NCBI RefSeq assembly: GCF_000974685.2
Contig: NZ_AP018738.1
Span: 1,302,001-1,366,000, forward strand
Source of the DNA: Ferriphaselus amnicola
GTDB taxonomy: Bacteria > Pseudomonadota > Gammaproteobacteria > Burkholderiales > Gallionellaceae
Length of the DNA: 64,000 nucleotides
Direction: 5' to 3'
Part shown: positions 42,718 through 53,500 of the stretch, one piece after another
How the letters are laid out: each line of letters opens with the position of its first letter
How positions within the stretch are numbered: the first letter of the stretch is position 1
Made by a program: the position numbers and the translations under genes
Notes under the pieces: generated by a model
Database searches by the model: none
What the model was told of the DNA's origin: nothing
Seen by the model: only the letters and a program-made list of their open reading frames with translations

Positions 42718-43212
42718 TTATTTCGCCTGCATTTCCTCGCGCTGCATCATCTGCTCCATCATGGATTCCATCATCTCCATGCGCATTTTCATCATGTTGT
42801 GGGTCTTCATCATGTCCCCCGTCATCATGCCGCCGCCCTGCTTACCGCCGCCTCCCCCCTGCTTGCCGCCGCTACTTTCCATACCCATCATGGAGCCACC
42901 CATGGCGCGCATATGCTTCATACCCTCCTGCATGGTCCGCATGTGTTCCTGCATCAGTTTTTGACGTTCCTTAGGATCTTTGGTCTGGCGGATTTTTCCC
43001 ATCAGGTCCTGCAGCTTGCGCATCGATTCCTGCGCTTCTCCCATGTGGTGTTCAGGCGCAGCCTCGGGGCTGGTAGTCTTCTCCATCGTCTCCGCCTTCG
43101 GCATGGGCACCCCCTGCTGCGCCTTCTCGGGGTGATGTTCATCCACTGCATAAAGCGGCGTCGCCACCATGGACAACGAAGTAACGGCAGCCAGAATCGT
43201 GATCTTGTTCAT
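42718..43212 (-). CDS. Met-rich periplasmic protein (copper binding likely)
   Basis: This 164-residue protein has a signal peptide (ITILAAVTSLSMVATPLYAVD). The mature part is a helix of KLQDLMGKIRQTKDPKERQKL type, a Gly-rich linker (SSGGKQGGGGGKQGGG) and a C-terminal run of MxxM motifs (MMKTHNMMKMRMEMMESMM). Such methionine arrays bind Cu(I). About one residue in six is Met. Confidence 0.75.
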   Translation of the reverse strand: MNKITILAAVTSLSMVATPLYAVDEHHPEKAQQGVPMPKAETMEKTTSPEAAPEHHMGEAQESMRKLQDLMGKIRQTKDPKERQKLMQEHMRTMQEGMKHMRAMGGSMMGMESSGGKQGGGGGKQGGGMMTGDMMKTHNMMKMRMEMMESMMEQMMQREEMQAK

Positions 43213-43306
43213 GTTCGGTCTCCTCTCAGGTTAGAAATCAATACTCGAAAAAACTAAACCAACCGTTCCGTTACCGTACCTCCTTTCTCCGTCCATGGGC
43301 GGAGAA

Positions 43307-43738
43307 TCACTCGACCGAAAACACTTCCGGCTCGCGCCCTCTCTTGGGAACTGCATAAATGGTCAACGTCCCCTTTTTCATTTCGCCCATTCCCGGCGAA
43401 TTCTGCGGCATGCCCGGAGCGCTGATCCCGATGATGGCGGGCTTCTCCTTCATTAGCTTGCGGATGGCGGCAACCGGAACATGGCCCTCGACCACGTATC
43501 CACCGACCAGCGCCGTATGACAACTGGCGACATGAGACACCCCGTAACGCTTCTTGACCGCATCCATGTCGTTTTCATTGATTGCCTTCACCGCGAAGCC
43601 GTTTTCTCGCAGATAGTCCACGTATTTCTCACAGCAGCCGCAGGTGGGGCTCTTGTACAAGGTCACCTCGGTCGCGGCATGCGCCAGCGAAGCTCCAAAC
43701 AACAAAACGGCTGAGCAGATGCGTATCCATTGATACAT
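43307..43738 (-). CDS. DUF411 periplasmic metal-binding protein
   Basis: This 143-residue protein has a signal peptide (AVLLFGASLAHAATE) and the DUF411 site TLYKSPTCGCCEKYVDYL with SHVASCHTALVGGYVVEGHVP. The family (CopG-type) accompanies copper pumps and may pass copper or act as a thiol chaperone. AAGGAG precedes the ATG, ten bases after the ATPase stop. Confidence 0.9.
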   Translation of the reverse strand: MYQWIRICSAVLLFGASLAHAATEVTLYKSPTCGCCEKYVDYLRENGFAVKAINENDMDAVKKRYGVSHVASCHTALVGGYVVEGHVPVAAIRKLMKEKPAIIGISAPGMPQNSPGMGEMKKGTLTIYAVPKRGREPEVFSVE

Positions 43739-43747
43739 TTTTTCTCC

Positions 43748-46138
43748 TTAAAGGTTGGTGCGGCGCAGCCGCAGGGCGTTTAAAATCACGGACACCGAAC
43801 TGAAGCTCATCGCCGTCGCGGCAATGATGGGCGACAGCAGCAGGCCGAAGATCGGGTAGAGCACGCCCGCCGCAACTGGGACGCCGAGCACGTTGTAGAT
43901 GAAGGCGAAAAACAGGTTCTGTCGGATGTTCTTCATGGTCGCGCGACTCAGGCGAACGGCGCGGACGATGCCGCGCAGGTCGCCCTTGACCAGCGTTACT
44001 CCCGCGCTTTCCATCGCTACATCGGTACCAGTACCCATAGCAATGCCAACCTGCGCCTGCGCCAGCGCGGGCGCATCGTTGACGCCGTCGCCCGCCATCG
44101 CGACGAAGCGACCTTCGCTTTGCAGGCGTTTGACGATGGCGGCCTTCTGCTCCGGCAGCACCTCCGCCTCGACCCGATCTATGCCCAGTTTCTTCGCCAC
44201 CACCTCTGCCGTGGTGCGGTTGTCCCCGGTCAGCATGATGATGCGGATACCTTCCTCGTGCAGCGCGCGAATCGCATCCGGTGTGGATGCCTTGACCGGG
44301 TCGGCCACGCCGATGAGGCCCGCAGCCTTGCCGTCCACAGCAAGCAGCATTACCGTCTGCCCGTCTTCGCGCAATGTATCGGCGCGTGCAGGCAGCGCGC
44401 CCGCATCGAGTTGCAATTCCTCGAACAACTTGAGGTTGCCAAGCGCGACCGCGTGGCCCTCGACGGCTCCCGTCACGCCCTTGCCGGTGTGAGACTTGAA
44501 GTCGCCCACTGCGACGAGCAATAAACCTTTCTCCTGCGCGCCGCCGACGATGGCTGCGGCGAGCGGATGTTCGCTCGCGCGCTCCAGGCAGGCGCCCAGC
44601 CGCAACACCTCGTCCTCGTCGAAACCTGCGAGGGCAACCACCGACACCAGCTTGGGCTTGCCCTCGGTCAGGGTACCGGTCTTGTCCACCACCAGCGTGT
44701 CCACCTTCTCCATGATCTCCAGTGCTTCGGCGTTCTTGATCAGCACGCCCGCCGTCGCGCCGCGCCCGGTGCCCACCATGATGGACATGGGCGTAGCGAG
44801 CCCCAGCGCGCAGGGACAGGCGATGATGAGTACCGCCACCGCATTGACGATGGCGTGCGCAAGACGCGGCTCCGGCCCGATGAAGCCCCATACCGCTAGC
44901 GTGACAAGTGCAATCAGCACCACTGCCGGGACGAAATAGCTGGAGACGACATCAGCCATGCGCTGGATAGGGGCGCGCGAACGCTGCGCCTCGCTCACCA
45001 TGTGCACAATTTGCGCGAGCAGCGTGTCCGCGCCGACGCGCTCGGCGCGCATCAGCAGGCTCCCTGTACCGTTCACCGTCGCGCCGATCAGCCGCGCGCC
45101 CGCAGTCTTTTCAACGGGAATGGATTCGCCGGTGACCATGGATTCGTCCAGCGCGCTTGTGCCTTCGAGTACCACTCCGTCCACCGGCACTTTCTCGCCA
45201 GGACGGACGCGCAACACGTCGTTCGGCTGCACCTGTGTCAGCGGAATGTCTTCCTCGTTGCCGTCAGGACGCACAATGCGCGCAGTCTTGGGCGCTAAGC
45301 CAAGTAACAGCTTGATTGCCGCGCTGGTCTGGCTGCGCGCGCGCAGTTCCATCACCTGCCCAAGCAGTACCAGCGCCATAATGACCGCAGCCGCCTCGAA
45401 GTACACCGGTACGGTACCCATCATGCTGCGCATCGTCTCGGGGAAGATGCCTGGCAACAGCATGGCGACGACACTATATGTCCACGCCACGCCGACGCCG
45501 AGCGAGATCAACGTGAACATGTTCAGGCTACGGTTGACCACGGACTCATAACCGCGCCGGAAGATCGGCCAGCCGCCCCACAGCACAGCAGGAGTTGCCA
45601 GCACGAATTCGATCCATTGCAGCATCACCATCGAGACGGACTCCGGCATGGTTTGCGGAAAGAGGTCGGAAACCATCGCCAACAGGAACACCGGCAGCGC
45701 CAGCACCGCACTCGTCCAGAAGCGGCGCGTCATGTCGTTCAACTCGGTATTGTCTTCCTGGGGTGCATTGCGCGGTTCCAATGCCATGCCGCAGATCGGG
45801 CAGTTACCCGGCTCGCTGCGCACGACCTCGGGATGCATTGGGCAGGTGTATTCCACCGCACCCGGGATGGCCGGAGATTCAAGCTCCAGCGTCATGCCGC
45901 ACTTCGGGCAGTTTCCCGGCTTGGGTTGGCGGATTTCCGGATGCATGGGGCAGGTGTATATCGCACCCGTCCGTGCGGGTTCCGCCGCACGGGGTTCAAA
46001 ATAGGTTTCGGGTGACGCCTGGAATTTCGCCTCACACTTCGCACTGCAGAAACTGTATTCGATACCGCGGTACTCGAAGCGGTGCGGCGAATCAGGTTTC
46101 ACGGTCATGCCGCATACCGGGTCAGTGCTTGTGCTCAT
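43748..46138 (-). CDS. copA: Copper-exporting P1B-type ATPase
   Basis: This 796-residue pump moves Cu(I)/Ag(I) out of the cytoplasm. It starts with a YHS domain ([14 protein letters not shown]) and two short heavy-metal-binding domains ([22 protein letters not shown] and [20 protein letters not shown], each about 25 residues) instead of HMA domains. The membrane CPC ([12 protein letters not shown]), [13 protein letters not shown] and [13 protein letters not shown] are intact. It overlaps the HD-GYP gene by 17 bases. Confidence 0.95.
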   Translation of the reverse strand: MSTSTDPVCGMTVKPDSPHRFEYRGIEYSFCSAKCEAKFQASPETYFEPRAAEPARTGAIYTCPMHPEIRQPKPGNCPKCGMTLELESPAIPGAVEYTCPMHPEVVRSEPGNCPICGMALEPRNAPQEDNTELNDMTRRFWTSAVLALPVFLLAMVSDLFPQTMPESVSMVMLQWIEFVLATPAVLWGGWPIFRRGYESVVNRSLNMFTLISLGVGVAWTYSVVAMLLPGIFPETMRSMMGTVPVYFEAAAVIMALVLLGQVMELRARSQTSAAIKLLLGLAPKTARIVRPDGNEEDIPLTQVQPNDVLRVRPGEKVPVDGVVLEGTSALDESMVTGESIPVEKTAGARLIGATVNGTGSLLMRAERVGADTLLAQIVHMVSEAQRSRAPIQRMADVVSSYFVPAVVLIALVTLAVWGFIGPEPRLAHAIVNAVAVLIIACPCALGLATPMSIMVGTGRGATAGVLIKNAEALEIMEKVDTLVVDKTGTLTEGKPKLVSVVALAGFDEDEVLRLGACLERASEHPLAAAIVGGAQEKGLLLVAVGDFKSHTGKGVTGAVEGHAVALGNLKLFEELQLDAGALPARADTLREDGQTVMLLAVDGKAAGLIGVADPVKASTPDAIRALHEEGIRIIMLTGDNRTTAEVVAKKLGIDRVEAEVLPEQKAAIVKRLQSEGRFVAMAGDGVNDAPALAQAQVGIAMGTGTDVAMESAGVTLVKGDLRGIVRAVRLSRATMKNIRQNLFFAFIYNVLGVPVAAGVLYPIFGLLLSPIIAATAMSFSSVSVILNALRLRRTNL

Positions 46139-47327
46139 GTGCTGTTCCTTTCAAAGGCTTCGTTTCATCGGAAAAATCGGGACTGTTCGGCTCCATGCAT
46201 TTGGCCAAGACCATTTCGCGCAATGCAACCTCTTCTTCCAGAAAGGCCTGCACTGCAGCCGGGTCGAACTGGGTACCGCTCATATTGACGATTTCTTCCT
46301 TCGCCTCGTCGAATGTCATCGCCTTGCGATAAGAACGGTCGGAGGTCATTGCATCCAGGGTATCGATCACCGCAAAGAGTCTCGCTCCTTGGCAAATTTT
46401 CTCGCCATGAAGCTCCCGCGGATAACCGCGCCCATCAAAACGCTCTTCGTGGCTGAGTACGATTTCGGCGGCCTCCGCCATGCCGGGGATTTGAGACACG
46501 ATACGGTAGCCCTTTTCCGGATGAGTCCGCATCTCCCGCCACTCGTCTTCATTGAGTGCTCCCGGTTTCAACAGGATGGCATCGGGTATCCCGATTTTCC
46601 CGATGTCGTGCAGCAGCGCCCCCCAATAAATCTGGCGCAGTTGCTCTGTATCTCGTGTAAACCGGCGTGCCAGCACCAGAGTGTGGCAGGCAACCCGTTT
46701 CGAATGCAGGCCGGTTTCACGTTCGCGGATGTCCAGCGCTTCGGCTAATGCCTCCACAAATGCTGCACCCGCCTGCTCCTCTACAGTCATGGGTTCGCTG
46801 AAGTGACTTACCGCGCCGTCCAGCATCTGCCGGACGCACCATTTGGCGTAATAGCGGCCAAGCAGGTGGCCGAGCCAGCGCGCGGGGACAAAATCCGGCA
46901 ACGCGTAATCGACGAATACACGTAGCAGCGAACCATTCCCCTGTGGGGTGATCTCGAACCCCATCCGGTAATGCCCCATCACCAGCAACCGCGGCGAACC
47001 CGTCGTTTCCCACGATTTGTACTGCGATGGGTTGCGCTCCGTCACGACCTCATCGAGCGCGAGGCGGATGCCGAGAACCTTTCCATCCAGCCGGATGTGC
47101 GAACCGACGCTTCTTCCCCTGTTTTCGTCTAGCGCGATTTCCATCCGGCTCCAGCCCATCCTCCATGAAGAGTCGCCCATGTGTGCAGACAGACTCGCGT
47201 GGTCGTCGACGAATTCAAACAACCGCTCTGCCGCAACCGGAACAATGGCGCTGCTTTCATAATGAAAAGGCAGCCTGTCGCTCAGGCCAATATGGCTTGC
47301 ATGGGGATTGTGAAATTCTCGCGTCAT
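46122..47327 (-). CDS. SRPBCC-HD-GYP fusion (c-di-GMP phosphodiesterase candidate)
   Basis: This 401-residue protein joins an N-terminal SRPBCC/polyketide-cyclase-like domain (about 15-165: [27 protein letters not shown] in one helix-strand, then [13 protein letters not shown]) to a C-terminal HD-GYP domain with HDIGKIG near 240 and [14 protein letters not shown] near 292-305. Metal-binding HD residues and the GYP motif are present, so it should cleave c-di-GMP. ATG at 47327 is chosen; an in-frame TTG at 47366 is possible. Confidence 0.85.
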   Translation of the reverse strand: MTREFHNPHASHIGLSDRLPFHYESSAIVPVAAERLFEFVDDHASLSAHMGDSSWRMGWSRMEIALDENRGRSVGSHIRLDGKVLGIRLALDEVVTERNPSQYKSWETTGSPRLLVMGHYRMGFEITPQGNGSLLRVFVDYALPDFVPARWLGHLLGRYYAKWCVRQMLDGAVSHFSEPMTVEEQAGAAFVEALAEALDIRERETGLHSKRVACHTLVLARRFTRDTEQLRQIYWGALLHDIGKIGIPDAILLKPGALNEDEWREMRTHPEKGYRIVSQIPGMAEAAEIVLSHEERFDGRGYPRELHGEKICQGARLFAVIDTLDAMTSDRSYRKAMTFDEAKEEIVNMSGTQFDPAAVQAFLEEEVALREMVLAKCMEPNSPDFSDETKPLKGTAHEHKH

Positions 47328-47358
47328 TTGGCCATTTCCCAATATAGATTGCGGCGAG

Positions 47359-47796
47359 CTATTCAAAACCTACCGGGAAAGCCGTACCGGCCTGATCCGT
47401 GCAAAAACCAGCGGGCGTGTTGCCGAATTTCCATATCAAACTGCACGACAGTTCATGCCCATCAGCTGATCTGGCGGCCGTCTCAATACAATACGTCACA
47501 TGACTCGTATCGAGGCCGGAGAAAATTCGCTCCCATCGTTTCGGATTGGAAAGATAGTAGCGTTTGTGCAGTTCTCCCAAATGGGTATGGCGCTCGACAG
47601 TAAATCCATGAGCCTCGTAACGCCGGTTCGACATCTCCAGCACGAGGTGATTGTCTTTCCCTCGATCATGGTCATGAATCAGCTCCCCTGCAGCGAACGC
47701 TCCCCCGTCTTTGCTGACCATTTGATGAACATGGGCTGGGTTGGCGCAGCCGGCCAGCCACGAAACGGCTAGCATGCTTAAAAAAAATGTTCTCAT
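47359..47796 (-). CDS. Putative lipoprotein, unknown
   Basis: This 145-residue protein has a lipobox (SMLAVSWLAGCANPAHV). The mature part is soluble with several histidines (GELIHDHDRGKDNHLVLEM, GFTVERHTHLGELHKRYYL) and three later cysteines. MRTFFLSMLAV at 47796 follows GGAGGAAATACG. It may bind metal at the membrane. Confidence 0.72.
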   Translation of the reverse strand: MRTFFLSMLAVSWLAGCANPAHVHQMVSKDGGAFAAGELIHDHDRGKDNHLVLEMSNRRYEAHGFTVERHTHLGELHKRYYLSNPKRWERIFSGLDTSHVTYCIETAARSADGHELSCSLIWKFGNTPAGFCTDQAGTAFPVGFE

Positions 47797-47860
47797 CGTA
47801 TTTCCTCCATGAGAGGTGACGCAAAAGGATGGACTCATTAAAACTCTTCTCATTCGCGAG

Positions 47861-48205
47861 CTATTTCACTGGCGGACGATTGCAACATGCAGCGTTTTTG
47901 CTGGGTGCATTCAGATTGCTGATTTCACTTTCCTCGGCATAATGCAGCCAGGCACGGCGCAACCTTGCCATCGGCCCCATTCCAAGCCTCACATTTGCTG
48001 TTTGCAACAGTTTTTCGATCCCCTCCAGATCAGTCATTGCGAGGTCGTAACTCACCTCGAGTCCGATAACCTTTGCCGAAACATCCGCTGACTCCAATGT
48101 GGCGATCAGGGATTCCGCTTCCTCCAGAGTCACCGCCTGCTCAAAGGCGAGACGCCGGGTTTTCAGTGCCGTCGCTTGTTTGCCCGCTTCTTTTGAATCA
48201 TTCAT
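47861..48205 (-). CDS. Small protein with ferredoxin-like domain, unknown
   Basis: This 114-residue protein has LKTRRLAFEQAVTLEEAESL, IGLEVSYDLAMTDLEGIEKLL and MARLRRAWLHYAEESEISNL, which align with the C-terminal half of the YHS protein at 41238. The fold is probably beta-alpha-beta-beta-alpha-beta like HMA domains, without the CxxC. It ends CCNRPPVK. It overlaps the DUF5676 gene by eight bases. Confidence 0.7.
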   Translation of the reverse strand: MNDSKEAGKQATALKTRRLAFEQAVTLEEAESLIATLESADVSAKVIGLEVSYDLAMTDLEGIEKLLQTANVRLGMGPMARLRRAWLHYAEESEISNLNAPSKNAACCNRPPVK

Positions 48206-48485
48206 GGCAACCTCCGGAGCACCTACCTGTCAGGTTGTAGCAGACTGCAAACAAGGCTCCGCCCAGAAAACCGGTCAGGGTAACGCCGAAAAGGCCATAG
48301 ACCACTCCGCCCAATGCCCACGGCTTGTCGCTAATGATTATGGAGAGATTCAAACCGTGAACCCACGCGTTCACGAAGCCGATCGTCGCCTCAGGAAATA
48401 AGTACACTGCTGCCGCACATACCAAATTGATAGCTGCTGCAGACAATGCCAAAGTAATACCGATGCGCAAGGGATTCAGTTTCAT
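48198..48485 (-). CDS. DUF5676 membrane protein
   Basis: This 95-residue protein has two membrane helices (RIGITLALSAAAINLVCAAA and GGVVYGLFGVTLTGFLGGALF) and ends in a cysteine pair (TGRCSGGCHE). It matches the DUF5676 pattern found in metal-resistance clusters. MKLNPLRIG at 48485 follows AGGAGCAAG. Confidence 0.82.
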   Translation of the reverse strand: MKLNPLRIGITLALSAAAINLVCAAAVYLFPEATIGFVNAWVHGLNLSIIISDKPWALGGVVYGLFGVTLTGFLGGALFAVCYNLTGRCSGGCHE

Positions 48486-48543
48486 TTTCTTGCTCCTCAT
48501 TCACAAACAAGTACGGACAGGTCCTGCAACCCATGTAATACGT

Positions 48544-48897
48544 TCAGCGTTTACGCTCAATACGGATAATTACCCATTCTTTCGAGTTGACTTGTTCCAG
48601 TTCAAAACGCACGTTGTCGCCCACCATTACATCCTTGGGCAACGGATCGCGCAGCGCAAACCACATAGTCATTGCTGGCCATCCCAACGAGGGAATCGCC
48701 CCATGTGCGAGCTGTACCTTGCCCGCTTCCGTGTTTACGGCCTTAAGCACCCCGTAACCTTCGTGTTTCGCCTGAATTTGGGCATGCTGCGCATCCTCAT
48801 GGCTGTGGGACGGCGTTACGGCATACACCGCCCCTGTCATCGCGACCGTTGCTGCCATTGCAGCTGCCAATACTTGGGACAAATTTGCTGGTTTCAT
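48544..48897 (-). CDS. cusF: CusF-like periplasmic copper chaperone
   Basis: This 117-residue protein has a signal peptide (VLAAAMAATVAMTGAVYA) and the CusF core HEGYGVLKAVNTEAGKVQLAHGAI, SLGWPAMTMWF (the Trp/Met copper site) and VRFELEQVNSKEWVIIRIE. It hands Cu(I)/Ag(I) to CusB. A second CusF domain is fused to CusB. Confidence 0.9.
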   Translation of the reverse strand: MKPANLSQVLAAAMAATVAMTGAVYAVTPSHSHEDAQHAQIQAKHEGYGVLKAVNTEAGKVQLAHGAIPSLGWPAMTMWFALRDPLPKDVMVGDNVRFELEQVNSKEWVIIRIERKR

Positions 48898-48968
48898 CTC
48901 ATTTCCTTTCATGCATTGATATCGCCTCGCCCACCCGGTGTATTTCGTCGGGCAGGCGAGCCTCTGCT

Positions 48969-49226
48969 TCAGTGCTTCTCTTTCATATGATCATGCCGGT
49001 TTTTCGGTATTTCCTTGTCCGTATGCGGTGCCGGTTCGGGCTGCGGCATATTGGTCTTTTCTTCCATATGGCTATGCCTCTTTACCGGCTTCTTCACCGG
49101 GGTCTTCGCCTCGCTCTGCCCGGTGGCTGCGGCTTCATGTTTCTCTGTCTCGGCGGCGATTGCAGTTGCGGTAGCGCCCATGAACATCGCAAGGACGGCG
49201 GTCAATAATGTCGATTTCAATTTCAT
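48969..49226 (-). CDS. Small exported Lys/His-rich protein
   Basis: This 85-residue protein has a signal peptide (STLLTAVLAMFMGATATAIAA). The mature part is short, charged and disordered with repeated KRHSHMEEK and NRHDHMKEKH, likely weak metal ligands. No family recognised. Confidence 0.65.
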   Translation of the reverse strand: MKLKSTLLTAVLAMFMGATATAIAAETEKHEAAATGQSEAKTPVKKPVKRHSHMEEKTNMPQPEPAPHTDKEIPKNRHDHMKEKH

Positions 49227-49328
49227 TTCATACTCCTAAAAGTTTGGTTGATCGAATGTGCTGCAACATCCTGGAAATACACTGATTGGACACCTCCTCT
49301 CGAGACAGGTTGATGACAACGATAAAAC

Positions 49329-49844
49329 TCAATGCGCGTGATCATGTGCATGCCCAACCTCATCGTGCGGCGTCATATCTTGTACGGCATGAACATCCGG
49401 TAAAGACATGACCCCCAACCCATGGCGATACACCAGTTCGGCACCGTGCCAGGCCGTGCTTGCCACTAGCATCCATACAGTAACCAGCAATCCCAAGAAA
49501 CCTAGTGAGGATGTTTTGCGTGAGCCCCCGCGCCATACATCCCAGGCGGCGAGCACAACCAGAACCACCAGTGTCCCAAGCGCCCAATTGCGATGCAAGG
49601 TCATGGCGGCATGACTTACTTCATCATGCTCAACGCTGTTGAAGGCGAACCAGCCGAACGCGGCAGCAATCAACGCAAACAATGCCGCACTCCATAACAT
49701 CCAGCGTCCCGTTACCATGCATTGCACCGCATGTGGCCGGGTTCCGGAGAATGCGCCGGCAGCGGTGAATGCCACCGCAGCCGTGGTGAGTACGACAGGA
49801 AAATGCACGAATACCGGATGCCAGTTTGGAATAATCTCAATCAT
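49329..49844 (-). CDS. DUF2231 membrane protein
   Basis: This 171-residue protein starts IPNWHPVFVHFPVVLTTAAVAF, the DUF2231 signature with conserved His residues, and has four membrane helices and a His-rich tail (TPHDEVGHAHDHAH). It may bind metal or haem in the membrane. Its ATG overlaps the CDF stop by ATGA. Confidence 0.85.
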   Translation of the reverse strand: MIEIIPNWHPVFVHFPVVLTTAAVAFTAAGAFSGTRPHAVQCMVTGRWMLWSAALFALIAAAFGWFAFNSVEHDEVSHAAMTLHRNWALGTLVVLVVLAAWDVWRGGSRKTSSLGFLGLLVTVWMLVASTAWHGAELVYRHGLGVMSLPDVHAVQDMTPHDEVGHAHDHAH

Positions 49845-49920
49845 GTTTTTCGACTCCCATTGAAAGTTTGATTTCGCGCACCTTGATCAAGGCATACAGA
49901 ACCGTGATCACCACCAACTG
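49837..49920 (-). pseudogene. Fossil of a CusA C-terminus overlapping the CDF gene end
   Basis: Read one frame away from the CDF gene, this stretch encodes QLVVITVLYALIKVREIKLS and ends GVEKHD before a stop. It closely resembles the true CusA end in this island (LVVIPVIYALVKSREI, 50572). It is probably a recombination scar left when part of an RND gene was joined to the CDF gene. Confidence 0.7.
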
Positions 49921-50548
49921 TTGCAGTTATTGCGTTAACGACTCTGAGTTCCGTAATGGACTCACGCAACACATGCAGTGCAGAGCGTAAAAATAATGCG
50001 GCAAGTGCCAACCCGATGATGATGTCTGGCCAGCCGGAATGGGTGAGCCACACACCGAGCGCGGCAAACAGCACCGAGATATTGGCAATGATGTCGTTAC
50101 GGGAGCACAGCCAGACAGAACTCATATTGATATCGTCCTCCCGATGCCGCCAGAGCAGGAGGAAGCACGCGCCGTTTGCTGCAAGCGCCAGCAAGCCGAT
50201 TGCCCCGATGGCCTCGTATACGGGAAGCTGAGGAACTTCGATCCGGTAGATCGCCTGACTAAGCACAAACAGACCGAATGCCGCCATGATGCCACCCTTG
50301 AACAGCGCCGCCCTGGCTTTCATCGCCGCGCCGCGCGCCACGACGTACAGGCTGAATCCGTACACCAAGGCGTCACCCAGCATATCCAGCGAATCGGCAA
50401 CCAGCGAAACCGAATTCCCGAGCAATCCTGCCGTGAGTTCGACGACAAACATGACGGCATTGATAGCCATCACTATTTTTAGCGTCGAACTTTGGCGGCG
50501 GCGGAGCGCGTCAAGTTCACAAGATTTGTCATTGCAACAGTTAGCCAT
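49841..50548 (-). CDS. Cation diffusion facilitator transporter with replaced C-terminus
   Basis: This 235-residue protein has a Cys-rich start (ANCCNDKSCELDALRRRQ) and six membrane helices, with the CDF metal site residues in SLVADSLDMLGDALVYG and SRNDIIANISVLFAALG. It should export divalent cations from the cytoplasm. The last 27 residues (from about ATVGGDHGSVCLDQ) do not look like CDF sequence; they are an out-of-frame reading of a CusA tail. The membrane domain is intact, so it may still work. Confidence 0.82.
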   Translation of the reverse strand: MANCCNDKSCELDALRRRQSSTLKIVMAINAVMFVVELTAGLLGNSVSLVADSLDMLGDALVYGFSLYVVARGAAMKARAALFKGGIMAAFGLFVLSQAIYRIEVPQLPVYEAIGAIGLLALAANGACFLLLWRHREDDINMSSVWLCSRNDIIANISVLFAALGVWLTHSGWPDIIIGLALAALFLRSALHVLRESITELRVVNAITATVGGDHGSVCLDQGARNQTFNGSRKT

Positions 50549-50571
50549 TACCTAGCTCCAATTAAAATTAG

Positions 50572-53500
50572 TCATCTGATTTCTCGGCTTTTGACTAGTG
50601 CATAGATCACGGGGATCACCACCAGCGTCAGCACCGTCGAGGAGACCATGCCACCAACCATGGGAGCGGCTATGCGGCTCATCACTTCCGAGCCAGTGCC
50701 GCTGCTCCACATGATCGGCAGCAGGCCTGCCATGATTGCCGTGACGGTCATCATCTTCGGGCGCACGCGTTCCACCGCGCCTTCCATGATGGCGGAATGC
50801 AGATCATGTGGTGCCGGAGACCGCCCTTCTGCTGCGCAACGTGTCTGGGCCTCCTGCCATGCGTTTTCCAGATAGATCAGCATCACCACTCCAGTCTCCG
50901 CAGCCACACCCGCTAGCGCGATAAAGCCCACCGCCACCGCCACGCTGAGGTTGTAGCCGAGCAGCCACAGCAGCCACACGCCGCCGACCAGTGCGAAGGG
51001 CACGGACAGCATCACAATCACCGATTCGGTGACACGTTTGAAATTGAGATACAGCAGCAGGAAGATGAGAAGCAGCGTGATGGGGATTACGACCTTCATC
51101 TTCGCAGCAGCCCGCTCCATGTACTCGAACTGCCCGCTCCAGGTCGCGTAGTAGCCCGATGGAAACTTCACCTTCTCTGCCACCGCCTTGCGCGCCTCGG
51201 CCACGTAGGAGCCGATGTCCCGGTCGCGGATGTCCACGTAGATGTAGGCCGACAACAGCGCGTTCTCGGTGCGGATTGAAGGAGCGCCCTTGCCGATGCT
51301 CACCCGCGCGAGCTGGCCGAGCGGGATCATCGCCCCGCCCATGGTCGGCACGAGAACTTCGCCCGCGATCTTCTCCGGCGTGTTGCGCAGCTCACGCGGA
51401 TAGCGCACGTTTACCCCAAAGCGCTCCAGCCCCTCCACCGTGGTGGTGACGGTCTCGCCACCCAGCGCGGTGGCAATCACCTCTTGTACCTCATTGATAC
51501 TCAGACCATAGCGTGCGAGCTGTGCTCGATCCGGATCGATATTGAGGTAGAAGCCGCCAGTGATGCGCTCGGCGAAAGCGCTGGTCGTGCCGGGAATGGT
51601 CTTCACCACCGCTTCGATCTCCTTCGCAAGTTTCTCCATCTCGCCGAGGTCTTTGCCGAATACCTTGATACCGATGGGCGTGCGGATACCGGTGGAGAGC
51701 ATGTCGATGCGCGCCTTGATCGGCATGGTCCACGAGTTCGCCACGCCGGGGAATTGCAATGCCTTGTCCATTTCGGCGATCAGCTTGTCGGTGGTCATGC
51801 CGTCGCGCCATTCCTCCTGCGGCTTGAGGTTGATCACGGTCTCGAACATCTCCAGCGGTGCCGGGTCGGTGGCCGTCTGCGCGCGCCCGGCCTTGCCATA
51901 CACGGAGGCGACTTCCGGAAAGCTCTTGATGATCTTGTTCTGCGTCTGCAGCAGTTCGGCGGCCTTGGTCACCGACATGCCCGGCAGCGAGGCGGGCATG
52001 TAGAACAGCGTGCCCTCGTTCAGCGTGGGCATAAATTCGCTGCCCAGTTTCATCACGGGATAGAGCGTCAGTCCCATCGCCAGCAATGCCACCGCGATGG
52101 TGGCCTGTTTGCGGCGCAGCACGGTATCGATAACCGGGCGATAGACGGCAATCAGCCATCGGTTCAGCGGGTTCTCAGATTCCGGCCTGATATGGCCACG
52201 GATGAACAGCAGCATCAGCACCGGCACCAGCGTCACCGACAGCAGCGCCGCACCCGCCATCGCGAAGGTCTTGGTGAACGCCAGTGGCGCGAACAGGCGC
52301 CCCTCCTGCGCCTCCAGAGTGAACACTGGGAGGAAAGACACGGTGATGATCAGCAGCGAAAAGAACAGTGAGGGGCCGACTTCCTGACAGGCAGTCAGGA
52401 TTGCCCCAAACCGATGTTCTCCCTCCTTGATCCGCTCCAAGTGCTTATGCGCGTTTTCGATCATGACAATCGCCGCATCCACCATCGCGCCGATGGCGAT
52501 GGCGATGCCGCCCAGGCTCATGATGTTGGAATTGAGGTTGAGCGCGCGCATCGCAAGGAAGGCGATCAGCACCCCTATGGGCAGCATCACGATGGCAACC
52601 AAAGCGCTCCTCGCATGCATCAGGAACACCATACACACCGCCGCCACGATCAGCCCTTCCTCGAACAGCGTGCGCTTCAGCGTCGCGATTGCGCGCTCAA
52701 TCAGCTCGGAGCGGTCGTACACTGCCTGGATGCTCACACCTTCCGGCAAGCCTGCGGACACCTCGGCAATCTTGTCCTTGATGTTCGCGATCACCTCCAG
52801 CGCGTTCTGACCGTAGCGTGCCATCGCGATCCCGGACACCACCTCGCCTTCACCGTTCAGTTCAGTCAGCCCGCGCCGCTCATCCGGTCCAAGTTCGACG
52901 CGCGCGATGTCGCGCAGAAGCACTGGCGTGCCGTTTTCTGCCTTGACCACCAGCGTCTCAAGATCGGCCTTGCCGTGCAGGTAACCCTTGCCGCGCACCA
53001 TGTACTCAGTTTCGGCCATCTCCACCACGCGACCTCCGACGTCGCGGTTGCTGTCGCGGATCACCTGCGCGACCTTCGCCAGAGGAATGTCGTAGGCGCG
53101 CAGCTTCACCGGATCGACCGTCACCTGGTATTGCTGCACGAAGCCGCCGATGGAGGCGACCTCGGCCACGCCATGCGCCTTGTTCAACTGGTAGCGCAGA
53201 TACCAGTCCTGCATGGTGCGCAACTCGGCAAGGTTGTGCTTGTCACTTAGCACCGCATACTGGTACACCCAGCCCACGCCACTCGCATCCGGCCCAAGCT
53301 GCGGCGACACACCTCGCGGCAGGCGTCCTGCTGCCTGGTTCAGGTATTCGAGTACACGCGAACGCGCCCAGTAGATATCCGTACCGTCTTCGAAAATCAC
53401 GTACACAAACGATGCGCCGAAGAACGAGAAGCCGCGCACCACCTTGGATTTCGGCACGGCCAGCATCGCCGTGGTGAGCGGGTATGTCACTTGGTCTTCG

